Shown here one piece after another: positions 30,531-45,006 of a stretch of 64,000 nt of DNA. The stretch is from Branchiostoma floridae. Taxonomy: Eukaryota; Chordata; Leptocardii; Amphioxiformes; Branchiostomatidae. Made by a program: the position numbers and the translations under genes. The stretch lies in the NCBI RefSeq assembly GCF_000003815.2, contig NW_023365618.1, forward strand, positions 1 to 64,000. Direction: 5' to 3'. The stretch's first letter is position 1, and the number at the start of each line of letters is the position of its first letter. Below the pieces are notes generated by a model. The model ran no database searches and was not told the origin of the DNA. It saw nothing but the letters and a program-made list of their open reading frames with translations.

Positions 30531-33500
30531 CTGAAATAGGTCAATGAAATAGTGTCAGATTAGAAAATATCAAAGGCTTCTCTGTATCTAGTCTGTTGCA
30601 TATCCATTCCTATTTTCTCTCCGTTTCCGTTATTTTTGAATGACTGCGGGTTTCGGATACAAAATGAGACTCGGACCATGGGAACTGTAGTTGACTTCCT
30701 TGGAGATCTACATACTAGGAGAAATACGGAAAGATACAAGGCAATTGCAAGAATATTTTTTTAGACTCCAAGCAGATCCTACGGTAGTATCCAAGATAGT
30801 ATCCAACGCTGACAGAGGAATGTAGCTGTCCTAGGAGTGTGCATTGGTAGCCAATGACAGTCCTAGACCGGCTCACTNNNNNNNNNNNNNNNNNNNNNNN
30901 NNNNNNNNNNNNNNNNNNNNNNNNNNNNNNNNNNNNNNNNNNNNNNNNNNNNNNNNNNNNNNNNNNNNNNNNNNNNNNNNNNNNNNNNNNNNNNNNNNNN
31001 NNNNNNNNNNNNNNNNNNNNNNNNNNNNNNNNNNNNNNNNNNNNNNNNNNNNNNNNNNNNNNNNNNNNNNNNNNNNNNNNNNNNNNNNNNNNNNNNNNNN
31101 NNNNNNNNNNNNNNNNNNNNNNNNNNNNNNNNNNNNNNNNNNNNNNNNNNNNNNNNNNNNNNNNNNNNNNNNNNTCATGGTGAGATAATCCCTGGTCAGG
31201 TGCGATAACCACCGAATAAACCGCCCAGTGAGCGTAGCGAACGAGGTGGTTTATGAGGTGCTTATCGCACCTGACCAGGGATTATCTCACCATATACACC
31301 GAGGATAAGGCGGGGCATTCAAGTTATTATCATATAGCCTACCCAAACTTGCAAATTCCTGTATGACGCATAGATCCTTTGGTACTATACGTGTGAATTC
31401 CTTTGTCGAATTTCTGAAAGTTCACATTTGGTACATACATATGTAAGGAGATTACAGATTGCATTTTGAAACCAAAATTTCCGCAGAAAATATTCGAAAC
31501 ATTGCAGGCTTTTTAGAAAAACAAAACTCATTATCAATGTTAACAGAAGGAGCCATTCCCCCTTGCAGTCTGCTCCGGCATATGTTTTGCTCCTTTTTAT
31601 TGGCCAATGCCTGCTATATACCTTTCTTTCGTTCCTTTTGATTGGTCAAAATGAATTAACACCCGCACCGGTGTTAATTCAAAATGAATTAACACCAGCA
31701 CCGGTGTTATCAAATGAATTAACACCACTGGTGTTAATTCAAAATGAATTAACACCACTGGTGTTTATTTGCACCTGCCTGGCCGGAATCTTTGTGTTAC
31801 GGCGACAAAACCAACGTGGAACGGGGCCTTCTGATTGGTCCGCGGCGCCTGGCTATATGATAATACAAGGTAAAGAATTTACCACATTGTCCGCAAAGCA
31901 CTCTACACTGTGCTGTGACTATGGCCCCGATGGTAGCATCTGTGCAGTACTGCGTGGTAGGCCAACCTGGACTCCTTCCGCAGTTACGGTGCCAGTCTTT
32001 ACACACCACTGGACATTAGAGACAGAGAACATATACAATTGGGACCGCATTCTAAACATCGCTTTAACTATCTATGTATATGCATGATGTATGTTTATAC
32101 GTTTTTAACCGCATATGCTACTAGCGACATCTATAGCTGCAGTATAAGGTGAACCAGGCAGGAAAGTGACACGCGGTCACCAAAATGTCCGTTAAATTGA
32201 AGAAAAAAACTGTTTATGGAGAAGAGACAGTAAAATTCAAACTTCCATCTATTGCAACGTCGCATTACATTTTTTGACAAGTTTTAGGCGCTTGATTTTG
32301 TAAATACGAGACTCCAAAGTGAGTAAGATTGCTTGGAATCCTGTAACTTCCCCCGTCTATTCATGTGAATTGAAAAAGAGACTTATGGGTTGGCGGAAAA
32401 ATCGTTACGATGGTTCTTAGAAGTGTTGATTCAAGTATTGTGTTGCTTATAAAACAATTGTGTTCATCGAAAGTTCATCGAAAGATTTAGTTGTTCATTA
32501 GCGCAGATACGCAGACATTTCTTCTAACAGAACACCGAGTATTCACCTGAGCAGTCCAGCCCGTCCCAGCCATCCTTACAGTCACACTGGCACTCCGCTG
32601 TGTCCTTTACTGCACAGTTACGGCACTCCATGGGACAGGCTACAATAGAGAGAGATTAAACACTTGGCGTTGTTGTTCGAATACGTTTTCATTTTATATT
32701 CATTAATTGATATATATAAAGAAATTCTATACTACGTGTTTAAAAGAATTCATTTGATCTGTGATTTTTTTACTGTTGATGTTGTTTTTCGAATACGTTT
32801 TCATATTATGTATATACATTTTAAGATACATTGTATAGTGCATGTTTTAAAGAAATGATGTAGTCTATGATTTTGTTGCTGTTAGAACAGGATTAGTGAA
32901 AAGTTACCAGTCATATAAAACAAAGTAATTGTTAAGGATAGACAGGAAATCGGAATCTCAGAAATTCCACTTACACAAAGTTGCACATTTACTAGTACAG
33001 TGGAAGCCAGTTAATTGCACGTCGGATAAACGCACACTTCGGTCAATTGCACGGAATGCCGTGGCGATGCGTTCCAACTGGGTAACTTCGCATTTTCGCA
33101 GACGCCGGATAATTGCACGGAATTCGCTTTCAAATTGGGTGTGCAATTAAGCGGCTTCCACTGTACCTTATAACGGAGCATTCTGTTTTCTTGCCCCTAA
33201 ACTAAATCAAAATCTACTCACTGCAGTTCTTTGTGGGGCAGTCAACTGTATGAAAAAAGAAAGAAAGAACGTTTAGGAATATATACGTTTTAAATGTTCA
33301 CAGTTAAAAAATCGTTCCTAGTCCGGTAACGCCTTTGGCATCAAAGATACAAATAGTTCACCTTTTATATATATCTACTAAACGTATTGCAAATCAATAC
33401 GTGGTGGTTTAATGAAACATCTGTACTTACCACAGAAGTCGTCCTCACACCATCCCGCTCCCCTGGCGCACAGAGAACACGGTGGGCCGGTTTTGAACGG

Positions 33501-36500
33501 CTTCGTACCAGCTGTGTTACCACTGAACATTCAAGTAAAGAAAAATGAATTCTTTTAGTGTACCCTCCGTATACACATGACGGCGGGTGCCAAAATAAGT
33601 CAAGATATGAACTTTATTGCACGACATTTGTACATATGGTACAATGTATGGCAACGACTAATACACAAAGTACAAAATAGGTCTATACAATATGACTTAA
33701 CATCCTAATTAACATAACAAAAAGGGCTAATACAAGTCTTTGATATAGTGTTACAATCGAGTTGGGCTAATCATGAGTTTCATTATTCATTCTAATAGCA
33801 AAGCAGTCTTTGATATATTTGCCTATCTTTGCATTATGGGAGTTGTGGCACGTAAATATATAAGCAAATCTGTCTGTAGCATCGAGTCTCTTGAAATCTG
33901 CTGTTACTGGATTCTAGAAATGTGAATAGCTTATTACGTAAAATAGCGTCACTAGAACATTCCATTAAAAAGTGAAATTCATCTTCAATATACAAATATA
34001 TATACGTGTAGGTGTTACCCGGTGTCCTTTTCTATAGAAGGTGACTGTGGTGAAGCTTTATATTTCGTCTCAAGCGTTACACTTAAGGTTCAATCAATGA
34101 CGAAGTGCTGAAGTGCTGAAACAAGCCTAGGGTGTGCCTCATTTGAAATAGAAAACTCATGCATCAGTGACGAGATTCATGTATATCTTTTTAATATGTG
34201 ACATTATTTTCTGCATATAATATCATACGTTTGTGGCGTATCTGGTTTAGTGTTGGGCTCGGTACCTAGAAGTGAATGTCGGACACTTCGGCACATGGAC
34301 ACTTCGGCCCCCTGGCAATCAGGACATTTCGGCCCCACGCCGAGGACACTTCGGCCCCAAGCCGAGGACACTTCGGCCCCGGGTCCGGTCCACGATAGTT
34401 ATCTAACACGTAGCCCGAGCTGAATACATAACGTATAATTTTAGGAAGTATGATTTTACTTGTACAGTATATTACATAGTGTTCTCCTGTCTACTCGAGA
34501 AAATCGCTGGTAAGTGTGTTTGCTATGTTTCAATACTTATTTATTTGTTTCAAGACTTAAGAGCGAATGTCTGTAAGGGTCAAACAATGGTGGCACCGGT
34601 CAGAAAATAGATTTGGCTCCTTTTTTGCACAGTGATAGTACTTGGTACACAACCCCTCAAAATAGATTTCTTTCTTCTCAGAACCCCTCGTTGCCATGGC
34701 AACAGGCCAAAGAAGTTTGGGGGCCATTTTGCCGGATTTGGGCATGTCAAAAACATGAAAATTGGCCAGCTTAAGGGCACTATCACTGAACAATGCTTTA
34801 ACTAAACAACAAAGGCAGAATATGCTGATCAGAGCAATGCCTAAACTTGTATGAAATAGCAGTAAAGTTAATCTCCTGTAAATTCTAAGGCCCTGGGCAG
34901 CCTGAATACAATACACTGTTTTCAGGTTGTAAAGAATATGAAATTTTGCCCAACTTCAAAGCACTGAAAGTCCATAAGTATAAAATATTTTCGCTTGCAA
35001 TTTACTACAAATAATAACCTACTATAGGGCTATTAGATGAATGCTAGCAAAGTTTGGGTTCTTGTTTTGTTGCTATACAATCGTCCGTCGAAGTGGGTCA
35101 AATTTCATGATTTTGATAATATGTCATTTTATGCTCTCTTTAAACAATCATAAGTCCCATACCAAAGTTACTCTGCAATTAAAATTCACATGGATTATAA
35201 ACCAATGTATTGTCTATCAAATGCATGTTTGTAAAGTTCGGGTTCTTCTTTCGTTGCTACGTAATTGTCCTTTAAAGTGGGTCATTTTTTTATGACTTTG
35301 ATAAAATACATTATTTTGCATCATCTTCGAACAATCATAACTCACAAGCCAAAATTGTTCTGTAACTAGAATTTACCTGAAATGTAAACCAAGATATTGT
35401 TTCTCAAGGTCATGCTTGTAAAGTTTGGGTTCTTGTTTTGTTGCTAAGCAATTGTCCATTAAATTGGGTCAATTTCATGATTTTGATGATATATCATTTT
35501 GTGCTCTCTTTGAACTGTCATAAGTTGCAAAGTAAATTTGTTCTGAAATTGAAATTAACAAGGAATACAAACGGATATATTGTAGCTATCAAATGCTTGT
35601 TTGGACAGTTCGAGTTCGGGTATTCTAACAGTGAATGTACATGTCCCTGAAAGTAGGTCGTATTTCACTGACTTTTCCACAAATCATGTTCTTGACAACA
35701 GTGATACACAGTCTTTGTTTTTATAGAACCGATGCAGTAATGTGCTATCACCATGGAAAAAAAACATTTGTAGGTATTATATTCTACACAAAGTCATATT
35801 TATGTTTAATGTCAGATTAATCCACTCTGAACTTTCAAACATTCTGCTAGTTTTAAAGCTAAGCATGACGTATGACTACAGTCTTGAACATGTTTGCATC
35901 CCCACAATATGGCGACTTATTTCTACATTGGAACAAATATCTTAAATCTCTGTGCATCTTTCTTTCACAGTAATGTGAAAAACATGTGCATTTTCAACTT
36001 CTGCTAACACACTCATTTTCAGCAAGGACATGAACTTCGGTATTCTTGAATTTTTGCCACAAATATGTACTTCCAAAGGCAATCAATTATTGGTGATCGC
36101 AAATCAGATTTAGGAATGTTAGTTCGTACAAGTTCAATTTCCTTGCCAAATCGCAAGCTTATATGTGTCTCCCAAAAAGGAAGATGTAGATAAACGTCAT
36201 TCGTTGCTTCATATTGATCTTTACTGTTGATAGATTCGAACAAAGTTAGGTCAAGATGCTGACCTTCATCATCCTCTGCCGTATTTTGACGTTAGCCTGT
36301 CAAGCTAATTTCCACACAGACAGACTAGCAGACAAACATCAATCGCCGCCAGGAGTTGGCATTTCAGGCAAACTTCAAGAGCAACCTACTAGGTTCGTTC
36401 TTGCCCTTGCTTAAAACGAGTATGGTCCATTGAATAGCAGAAACTGAAAAACGCATGTTTTCACATAAATGCTACCGTGCAAAAGAAAGATGCACAGAGA

Positions 36501-39500
36501 TTTATGATATTCGTTCCAAATATGTATATACATTGTATAAGCTAAGTCTTCAAGAGTCATATTGTGGGGATGCAAACATGTTCAAGACTGTAGTCATACG
36601 TCATGCTTAGCTTTAAAACTAGCAGAATGTTTGAAAGTTCAGAGTGGATTAATCTGACATTAAACATAAATATGACTTTGTGTAGAATATAATCCCTACA
36701 AATATTTTGTTATGGTGATAGCACATTGCTACATCGGTTCTATAAAAACAAAGACTGTGACATGTGTATCACTGTTGTCAAGAACATGATTTGTGGAAAA
36801 GTCAGTGGAATACGACCTACTTACAGGGACATGTACATTCACTGTTAGAATACCCGAACTCGAACCGTCCAAACAAGCATTTGATAGACAATATATTCGT
36901 TTGTATTCCTTGTTAATTTCAATTTCAGAACAAAGTTACTTTGTAACTTATGACAGTTCAAAGAGAGCACAGAATGATATATCATCAAAATCATGAAAAT
37001 TGACCCACTTTAACGGACAATTGCTTAGCAACAAAACAAGAACCCAAACTTTACAAGCATGACCTTGAGAAACAATATCTTGGTTAACATTTCAGGTAAA
37101 TTCTAGTTACAGAACAATTTTGGCTTGTGAGTTATGATTGTTCGAAGATGATGCAAAATAATGTATTTTATCAAAATCATAAAAAATGACCCACTTTAAA
37201 GGACAATTACGTAGCAACGAAAAAAGAACCCGAACTTTACAAACATGCATTTGATAGACAATACATTGGTTTATAATCCATGTGAATTTTAATTGCAGAG
37301 CAACTTTGGTATGGGACTTATGAGTGTTTAAAGAGAGCATAAAATGACATATTATCAAAATCATGAAATTTGACCCACTTCGACGGACGATTGCATAGCA
37401 ACAAAACAAGAACCCAAACTTTGCTATCATTCATCTAATAGCCCTATAGTAGGTTATTATTTGTAGTAAATTGCAAGCGAAAATATTTTATACTTATGGA
37501 CTTTCAGTGCTTTGAAGTTGGGCAAAATTTCAGATTCTTTACAACCTGAAAACAGTGTATTGTATTCAGGCTGCCCAGGGCCTTAGAAATTACAGGAGAT
37601 TAACTTTACTGCTATTTCATACAAGTTTAGGCATTGCTCTGATCAGCATATTCTGCCTTTGTTGTTTAGTTAAAGCATTGTTCAGTGATAGTGCCCTTAA
37701 GTTGGCCAATTTTCATGTTTTTGACATGCTCAATTCCGGCAAAATGGCCCCCAAACTTCTTTGGCCTGTTGCCATGGCAACGAGGGGTTCTGAGAAGAAA
37801 GAAAGCTATTTTGAGGGGTTGTGTACCAAGTGCTATCACTGTGCAAAAAAGGAGCCAAATCTATTTTTTGACCGGTGCCACCATTGTTTGACCCTTACAG
37901 ACATTCGCTCTTAATGCTCAATATGTTTAATCGTTGCGTTTCACATAGCTTTTCGAGTAATTTGTATATTGCACAGCATGCCCACGCACGTAAGAACTAG
38001 CGGGGCCGAAGTGTCCTCTGAACCTGGGCCGAAGTGTCCTCGCCCTGGGGCCGAAGTGTCCTGGACTTGGGGCCGAAATGTCCGGGCCGAAGTGTCCATG
38101 TGCCGAACTGTCCTGATACCCCTAGAAGTCCCAGGTGTGAAAATTAGGTATCTGACTTCGGTATTAAGGTAAGATACTAACCATACCTCCTTCTGTCTGT
38201 ACTTTGTATACGGCATTGTAAAAATAAGTTACTAACTTGATTGTAGCTAGTGCCATATTTTTCTTGTCTTGTAGGGAAAAAAGAGAAAAAATTGATGACC
38301 TTACCCTGGGCCGTAGTTACAGACGACGTACGTCCCGTCACCGCTGCACGTGTGAGACCCGCACCCCACTGCTTTGGACTCAGCCCATACAAGCTGCAGG
38401 AAAAACACGAAGAATGGCTGTAATTACACTTAAGTTCGAAATTGTTGAGACACATTTAAGAGTTCAAACATATCGACAGATTTCTCATCGGCCTTTCTAT
38501 GTGCGCTCAATAATCTCCAATGTCTTGTCATGATCTTTCCACGATCTCTAACGTTCAGGATCTTTAAAAGACATCTGAACTATCTTTTAAGATTTAGCTG
38601 ATTTTGGTCGCTCTAAAGTTGTACAATGGTCTAGGCCCTGCATGTGGGGAAAAGGCGTCGGTAAGGCACGCTGCCATAAAAAAACTTCAAAGGCAAAAGT
38701 TAGGCTTTTCATATAATTCAACATTTACAACGGAGGGATTCGTTAAAATTTATGAGTCCTAAACCTTTAAGCTGTAAGCTTATAGTTCCATTGGTATAAT
38801 CCGTTTTGAAGACGAAAGATGTACTGTGTTGATAAGTCATAAGTTATATCTTCTACCGGGGGCCTGGCCGGACTGTTTGCGGAAACAAAGTATTGAACTT
38901 TACGTCAATAAATATGCACGAGGCACGTTGTTGATTCATTTTTGGCCCATCTGGTGTTTTTGTTACCTTTTATATACTTTAGTCTTTTTGTTAAAACAAA
39001 AACTACCCGACCGGTCCCTTTGTGGAAATGTGACGTTATCCTAGTAAATTCGCCCCTACCTGAGTGTAGTGGGTGCAGGTCCGTCCGGACTGACAGGAGG
39101 CGCTGTTGTAGTTATAGAACTCCACCTCGTCAAACCACGCCTGCACAACGGAGTTGTAGTCACCCACAGACGACCCGCTGGTCTTGAAAATGTTCTGACC
39201 TACAGAGTAAAGACATCAACGGTATTCTGAGGAAAGTTGAATTGTAATTTCAGCACAAGGACTTAGACTTACTCTAATTTTCAAATGTTAGACTCCAGTC
39301 TTTGTGCAGAAATGAGTAATCCGATGCTTAGACGAACTGTGTCATCATGTTTAGTAGATAGAACACATGACTCCATGAGCAGTGGATCATAAGTTGTAGC
39401 AAATTTATGCTGACTTTTGTCTCTGTTTAGAGATCGCTGTAAAATCTACAGTAAAGCGTCGATCAGAAAATATTTCGGGTAATAATTTGAATTATTGTGA

Positions 39501-42500
39501 TGGATATTACATTTTAAATGTAATCAGAATGACTTCTACAAACACAAATGCATTTACAAGTTAACATCAACGGTATATTCTATACTTAAGTTATCTACAT
39601 GGTTCATTTTGAAAATGAAAATGAATCTAAGTTGTAGGATTGATATTGTAAAATTCACAAAAATGCGTCTGTTTCATCATTTTACGGGGAGCGCTATTTC
39701 AAAGATTATTCAATGAGATATTTTACAACGAATTGTAGATTTGAACCATTACGAACATACAATTAGTCACACGTATACCAAGTGCCTTAGTGACATTTGT
39801 TAGCCAAGTTAAAGTTTTTGGCTGAATATTATTTTTGTCGTTCGACATCCAGGCTACACAAAGCAAAACCTTGTCTGTACGGAGATCATATGGACGGGAT
39901 ATACGCAAAAGTGTGATTCCCTCGATATGCACCAGTGTATACTTGGTAACACCAATAAGCAAGCAGCCGTCATCAGTAGGATAAACTTGTGAATAAGTAT
40001 ATTTTTTACCAATGTCGTCACCAAACGCAGAAGACCCGGATGTTCCGCCATGTCCTGTTGAACAGGTTTCCGCCCAGGTCTGCGCCATAGTTGCCAGCTC
40101 ACTGTGCCAAGTCTGAAACAGACGTACAGAATTATAAGTAACTACAATGGTAATATCTTCAAGCAACTACATAATGTTTACTTTCACATGGTCTAGCCAT
40201 GGAAACTACTGTTCTTTTCTGTTCTTACTCAGGCACTTTGTTTGCAATTAGACCTAGGGCATGAATTTGCACAAAAAAAATTTTATTATTCATGTATGGT
40301 GACCAGCCCCTCTAGCTCTGTCCTGCCACATGCTACATGACGTACACCACAAATGACAGATGAGCGCTATTCGTTTCCAACTAGATGATGATTCGGTGAT
40401 CATTATGCTAACGTATAGCAACTTGAAAATTGCATTTGTCCGACGACTGATTTTAAAATCAAAGTACGGTGCAACACGCCTGTAGAAAAAAAGCACAACA
40501 CATAAAAACTTCGTTCTGTATCAATGAAATTCGTTGGTCTGTCGGTCAAACCTTCGCTTAGTGGTCGATCAAAGCCTCTAGTAGTAGAAAGAGGGTGCGG
40601 ACAGAGCCTATCATGTATATCATGTACATGTATTCTGTGTTGGCGGTTGAAATATTTGAACGTTTGATCTAACTAGTTAGAGAAACTGCACTCCTCAGAA
40701 ATTTTATCTCGATGTCATCATTAAAATATTCCCCTTGCATCCGTCTCCCCGCCAACATGGTTCATAGTTCACATCATTAGAAAATACTTTCAGATAAACG
40801 CAGAGATTAGTAATACCTCTTTACAGAGCTTCTTTGATACAATATTTACTCCTGCGGAACTGTTTGTTATTACTGTTACCATGGATATGTTGACAGCAAT
40901 AAGGACGTGAGAAGATACATCGATCCCATTAACCTCGATGACATCATCGCACACGTATACACTTAGGCAACGGTACCAAACTTTAACAATGGGGGGTTGT
41001 GTCATTAACTCTGTGAAGGAGGTTCGCATCCTAAGGGGAGGTATTGCGGTTGTCTGTGTTAGGGTGTTCGCAGCGATATCTCAAGATCCATATGATGGAT
41101 CTGTTTGTATCTATAAGCATACCGTGAATTATCAAAATCCTAATACAATGATAAACGACAATTTAAGGGCAACGGAGCAGTGGGTTTCGGTAATATTTAG
41201 CGCTTTGGAAATCGTTCCTCTTCATCTTTCTGAGTCTTTGGAAAAGCCCGCAGTGTTAGAATTACACCGATAGAACAGGGCTAGTCGGAAGAAGACGGCA
41301 ACGTTGTGAATTTTAGGAATCAGGAAAATACTCTTGAGACTGAGTGTTGCAAAACGTTCTTTAAACAACCAATTTGAAACTCCATCATCTTATTACAGCT
41401 AGTTGTATTGATGCAATTACCAAGAAGCGAGAGGAAGTTGGATGTACAGAGTAGATTGGACGTATATATGCACATATAAATGTATATGATTGTTTCCATT
41501 GCTACATGTATATGGTTGTTACCATATGTGACCTGTACTTAGCCCATCTGGACAAAAATGTGCAATAAGTTTGTAGGTTTTCTTTCATATATAGAATGAC
41601 ACCCCCAAGAAATACGATGATTGATTCACGCAGGTTTGTGCTCGACGGACTCTTGTTCGTGTTTCCCCGGTAGCTAGGAGCTATAACATAACACTCCTGA
41701 CACGGCTTGTAACCCTTTGTTAGTTGATAAGTGCTCGATTCGAATCAATATTTGAGATCGCTTAAGATTGTCAACTTGTGCATGACCGCGCACGAGTGCA
41801 TTTTGAACTAAATTTAGTTAGGATAAAAGAAACTATGACAAAAACTTACTATTTAGATCGTACATCATAGTAAGAAATGTAAGAACAATGATACTGATAA
41901 GGTAATTTCCATGTCGTAGTGAGTATTGTTTGAAATACGATTTTCTTTGCCTCTAATCTTAAACTCCAGATTGATTCGATACACATCGGCGGCCATGATA
42001 GATCGAAGACGAGGTCAATGAGGCAAACGGACAAAACTTTTTTTCACCAAACCATACAGATTTTCACAATCTAAGATCAAATAATAACTATTCTAATTAG
42101 ATTTATTGTTCACCTAAAGATGTAGCAATTTAGAATCCCATAGACGTATACGTAGATACAAAATGAAAAAGGAAAAAACATAACAATGCAAACATTTGAC
42201 GGACATGCAGCTATTCTCTTATTGGTCGCTTTCCTAATCGAAAGGCTACCATTGGTTGAACTGCTAACTATGATGGATAGTTTTTTGTTTAAGTCATTGA
42301 ACTCGTTTTAGATCTATCTTGGCCTCCGCGCGGAAAAAGGTGTATTACTCTCTTACTTGTCGATAATACGTCGTGTTTTTAGACGTTACAGGTCCCTCTA
42401 TGTTCAAGGAAATAAATTACACTTCCTGCTGTCTGACAAGTGTACGTTATAATCATTACATATCGGGTAGTAGTACAAGGGTAGATTATTAGAGGAACAG

Positions 42501-44811
42501 CAACACCTTTCTAACTTGTACAATTTTCGAGGTTCCCGTTAATGATGATTACCTCAAATTCATCTTGTCATGAAAGAAAAATATCAAAGGGGAAAGTATG
42601 TGGAAAAGTTTCTCTATACGTAGTCTATTGAGAATAGCCAGGTGCAAAAATACGTAAACTTCCGTTGACTCTTACAGAATCAAAGGTATCACTGTAAAGT
42701 CTTTACGCTACGTGTGGTTTGGCTTAATGTTGTGTATTGAGGTCCCTCCCACGGTCAAATCAAAAGTTTCTCTATACGTTGTCTTTTGAGAACAGCCAGG
42801 TGCAAAAATGCGTACACTTCCTTTGACTTGTACTGAGTCAAAGGTATCACTGAATGGTCTTTATGATACGTGTGGTTTGGCTTAATGTTGTGTGTTGACG
42901 ATCCCTCCCACGGTTAGATTAAGACCTGTGACCTTTAAGTTTCTTCCATTGAACCTGAAGTTTTAAGTCACGTAAATTTAGTGCAGGGGATTTGGGAGTT
43001 TACTTACACGTACGTGCGAAAACCAGAACTAGCTGTTATTGTTCACCTTGGATTGTCTGGTGGTACATAGGTCAACAAGTTTCTTTGCTCTTTCAGTAAA
43101 AGGGTGTATTTTTACAAGGATGGCTTGCTAGCCTTTCCCATCAATCATGCCAAAAGCACGTCCTTAAACATGTGATATTTTGCTTCCTTTCCGAAAGACG
43201 GTTGCAGACCCAACCGAAATACCCGTTCCAGGATTGAACCTAGCCTGGTATCCAGCTGTAATATAGCTTCCGAGTCTCTTCTCTCCTCTCTGGCAATTAC
43301 GTCTGGCCCCGATCAAATTCAAAAGGTTTTCCCGTTACGTCATTAAGCTATATTACGGCTGGATACCTTGCTAGATTGAACCGGGGTATTCCATATGTAT
43401 ATGCCTACGTGACATTTCCAAACCGGGCCCCGGCCGGGATGTTTCCGGAAACAAAAAAAAAAGTGTTTAAGCAAGGAATATACAACAATTATGCTCATGA
43501 CTATTTTCTTTATTACCGGTGTCTTTCGTTGCATTTTATATAATAGTTTTTCGTTTCCCAAAGCTTCCGGGCTGGCTCCGGGTTGGGAATCGGGACATAA
43601 GACTTCTGGCCTACAACGATTTTCAAACCGACACAAAAGGTAAGATATAAAAGACACCAAACTACACAGGACGTAAATAGAATAGTCGTAAGTTATGTAT
43701 ATTTTGAAGTACGTATCTATATTTTTCGTTTCCATGAACGGCCCGGCCGGGCCCCGGTTTGGAAATTGACGCTAGCCATACCAACCCATTCGAACCACGA
43801 GTTCAACTATGAGACTGCTTCCAGTTGAGTTACAGAGACATCATTGAAGCCCTAAACGAATACAAAAGAACGCCGACACATTGTGCTCCGTACCTTGTAC
43901 CTGTACCTGTATGGTAGATTTAGGACAATGGATTAAAACGTGCATACAGCTGCAAGTGTAGGATTTGGATTAACTTAACTAGGATATTAGAGTAAACGCA
44001 GGTAGTCGTGTGCTCCGTAAGTTTAACCTGACGTGTGAAGGTCTGTAGATTTAGGGCACCGGATTAGATCGTTTACATAGGCGCGAATGTGGGATTTGGA
44101 CTAATGATATTTACCTAGAGTTAGAATATGATACACACAGGTACTGTTGTGCTCCGTATGTTCAACCTGACGTTTGAAGTTCTGTAGATTTAGGGCATTG
44201 GATTAGATCGTTTATATAGGTGCGAATATAGGTATTTGACTTGTATCATTTATAACATGGTCGTAATAAAAAGGTACAGGTAACTACATGCATGTGTTTA
44301 GTATTTGTGACCTAGCTCTAAACTACATACATGTAGATCTAGCACAAAGGATTAGGAAGTTTGCGTTTGTGCCAATGTATGAACTAGATCAACGTCATTC
44401 AAGTACTACCCCTCCTCACGAGAAAAACAAACATCGTTTTCTTATGTAAAGTTACCCTGACGTAGCTGTAGTTCTGTAAATTTAGTGAACAGGATTTGGA
44501 TGTTTACTTAGGTGTGGATGTAGCTACCGTAAAGAGCGTCTGTGTGGGGTTATAAAACGATTTGTAGGAAATACTGGTATTCTGTGTGTGGCCGGAAAAG
44601 TCCTGAATGACTGACGTCACATTACATCTCTGACGTCACATAGCGTGATTGATGAGAACGTTTTTGGTGCCTTCACGTGTTCGTGTTTGTGTTCGTGAGT
44701 GTTCGTGAGTGTGCGTGTGTGTCTGTGTGCGTGTGTGTGTGCATGTGCGTGTGTGTGTCTAGGTGCTTGAGTGTGTGTTTGTGTGTGTGTTCGTGTGTGT
44801 CTAAGTGTTTG

Positions 44812-44863
<52 letters not shown>

Positions 44864-44966
44864 TCTGCGTGGTTTGTGCATGTTTGTATATGTCTGTGTG
44901 AGTGTGTTTGTGTATGTGTTCGTCAGTGTGTCCATCTATGTTCTTGAGTGTGTGTTTGCATGTGAG

Positions 44967-45006
<40 letters not shown>

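Noticed and set aside
30715-31212. Frames of 100-165 codons
   Set aside because: They span the 297-base N gap.
31177-31293. CRISPR-like or attachment-site structure
   Set aside because: The genome is eukaryotic and the repeats are single long hairpins, not spaced arrays.
35438-35650. Several 60-80 codon frames in the foldback arms
   Set aside because: They recur in mirrored form and in tandem units with disabling changes, as expected for non-coding repeat sequence.
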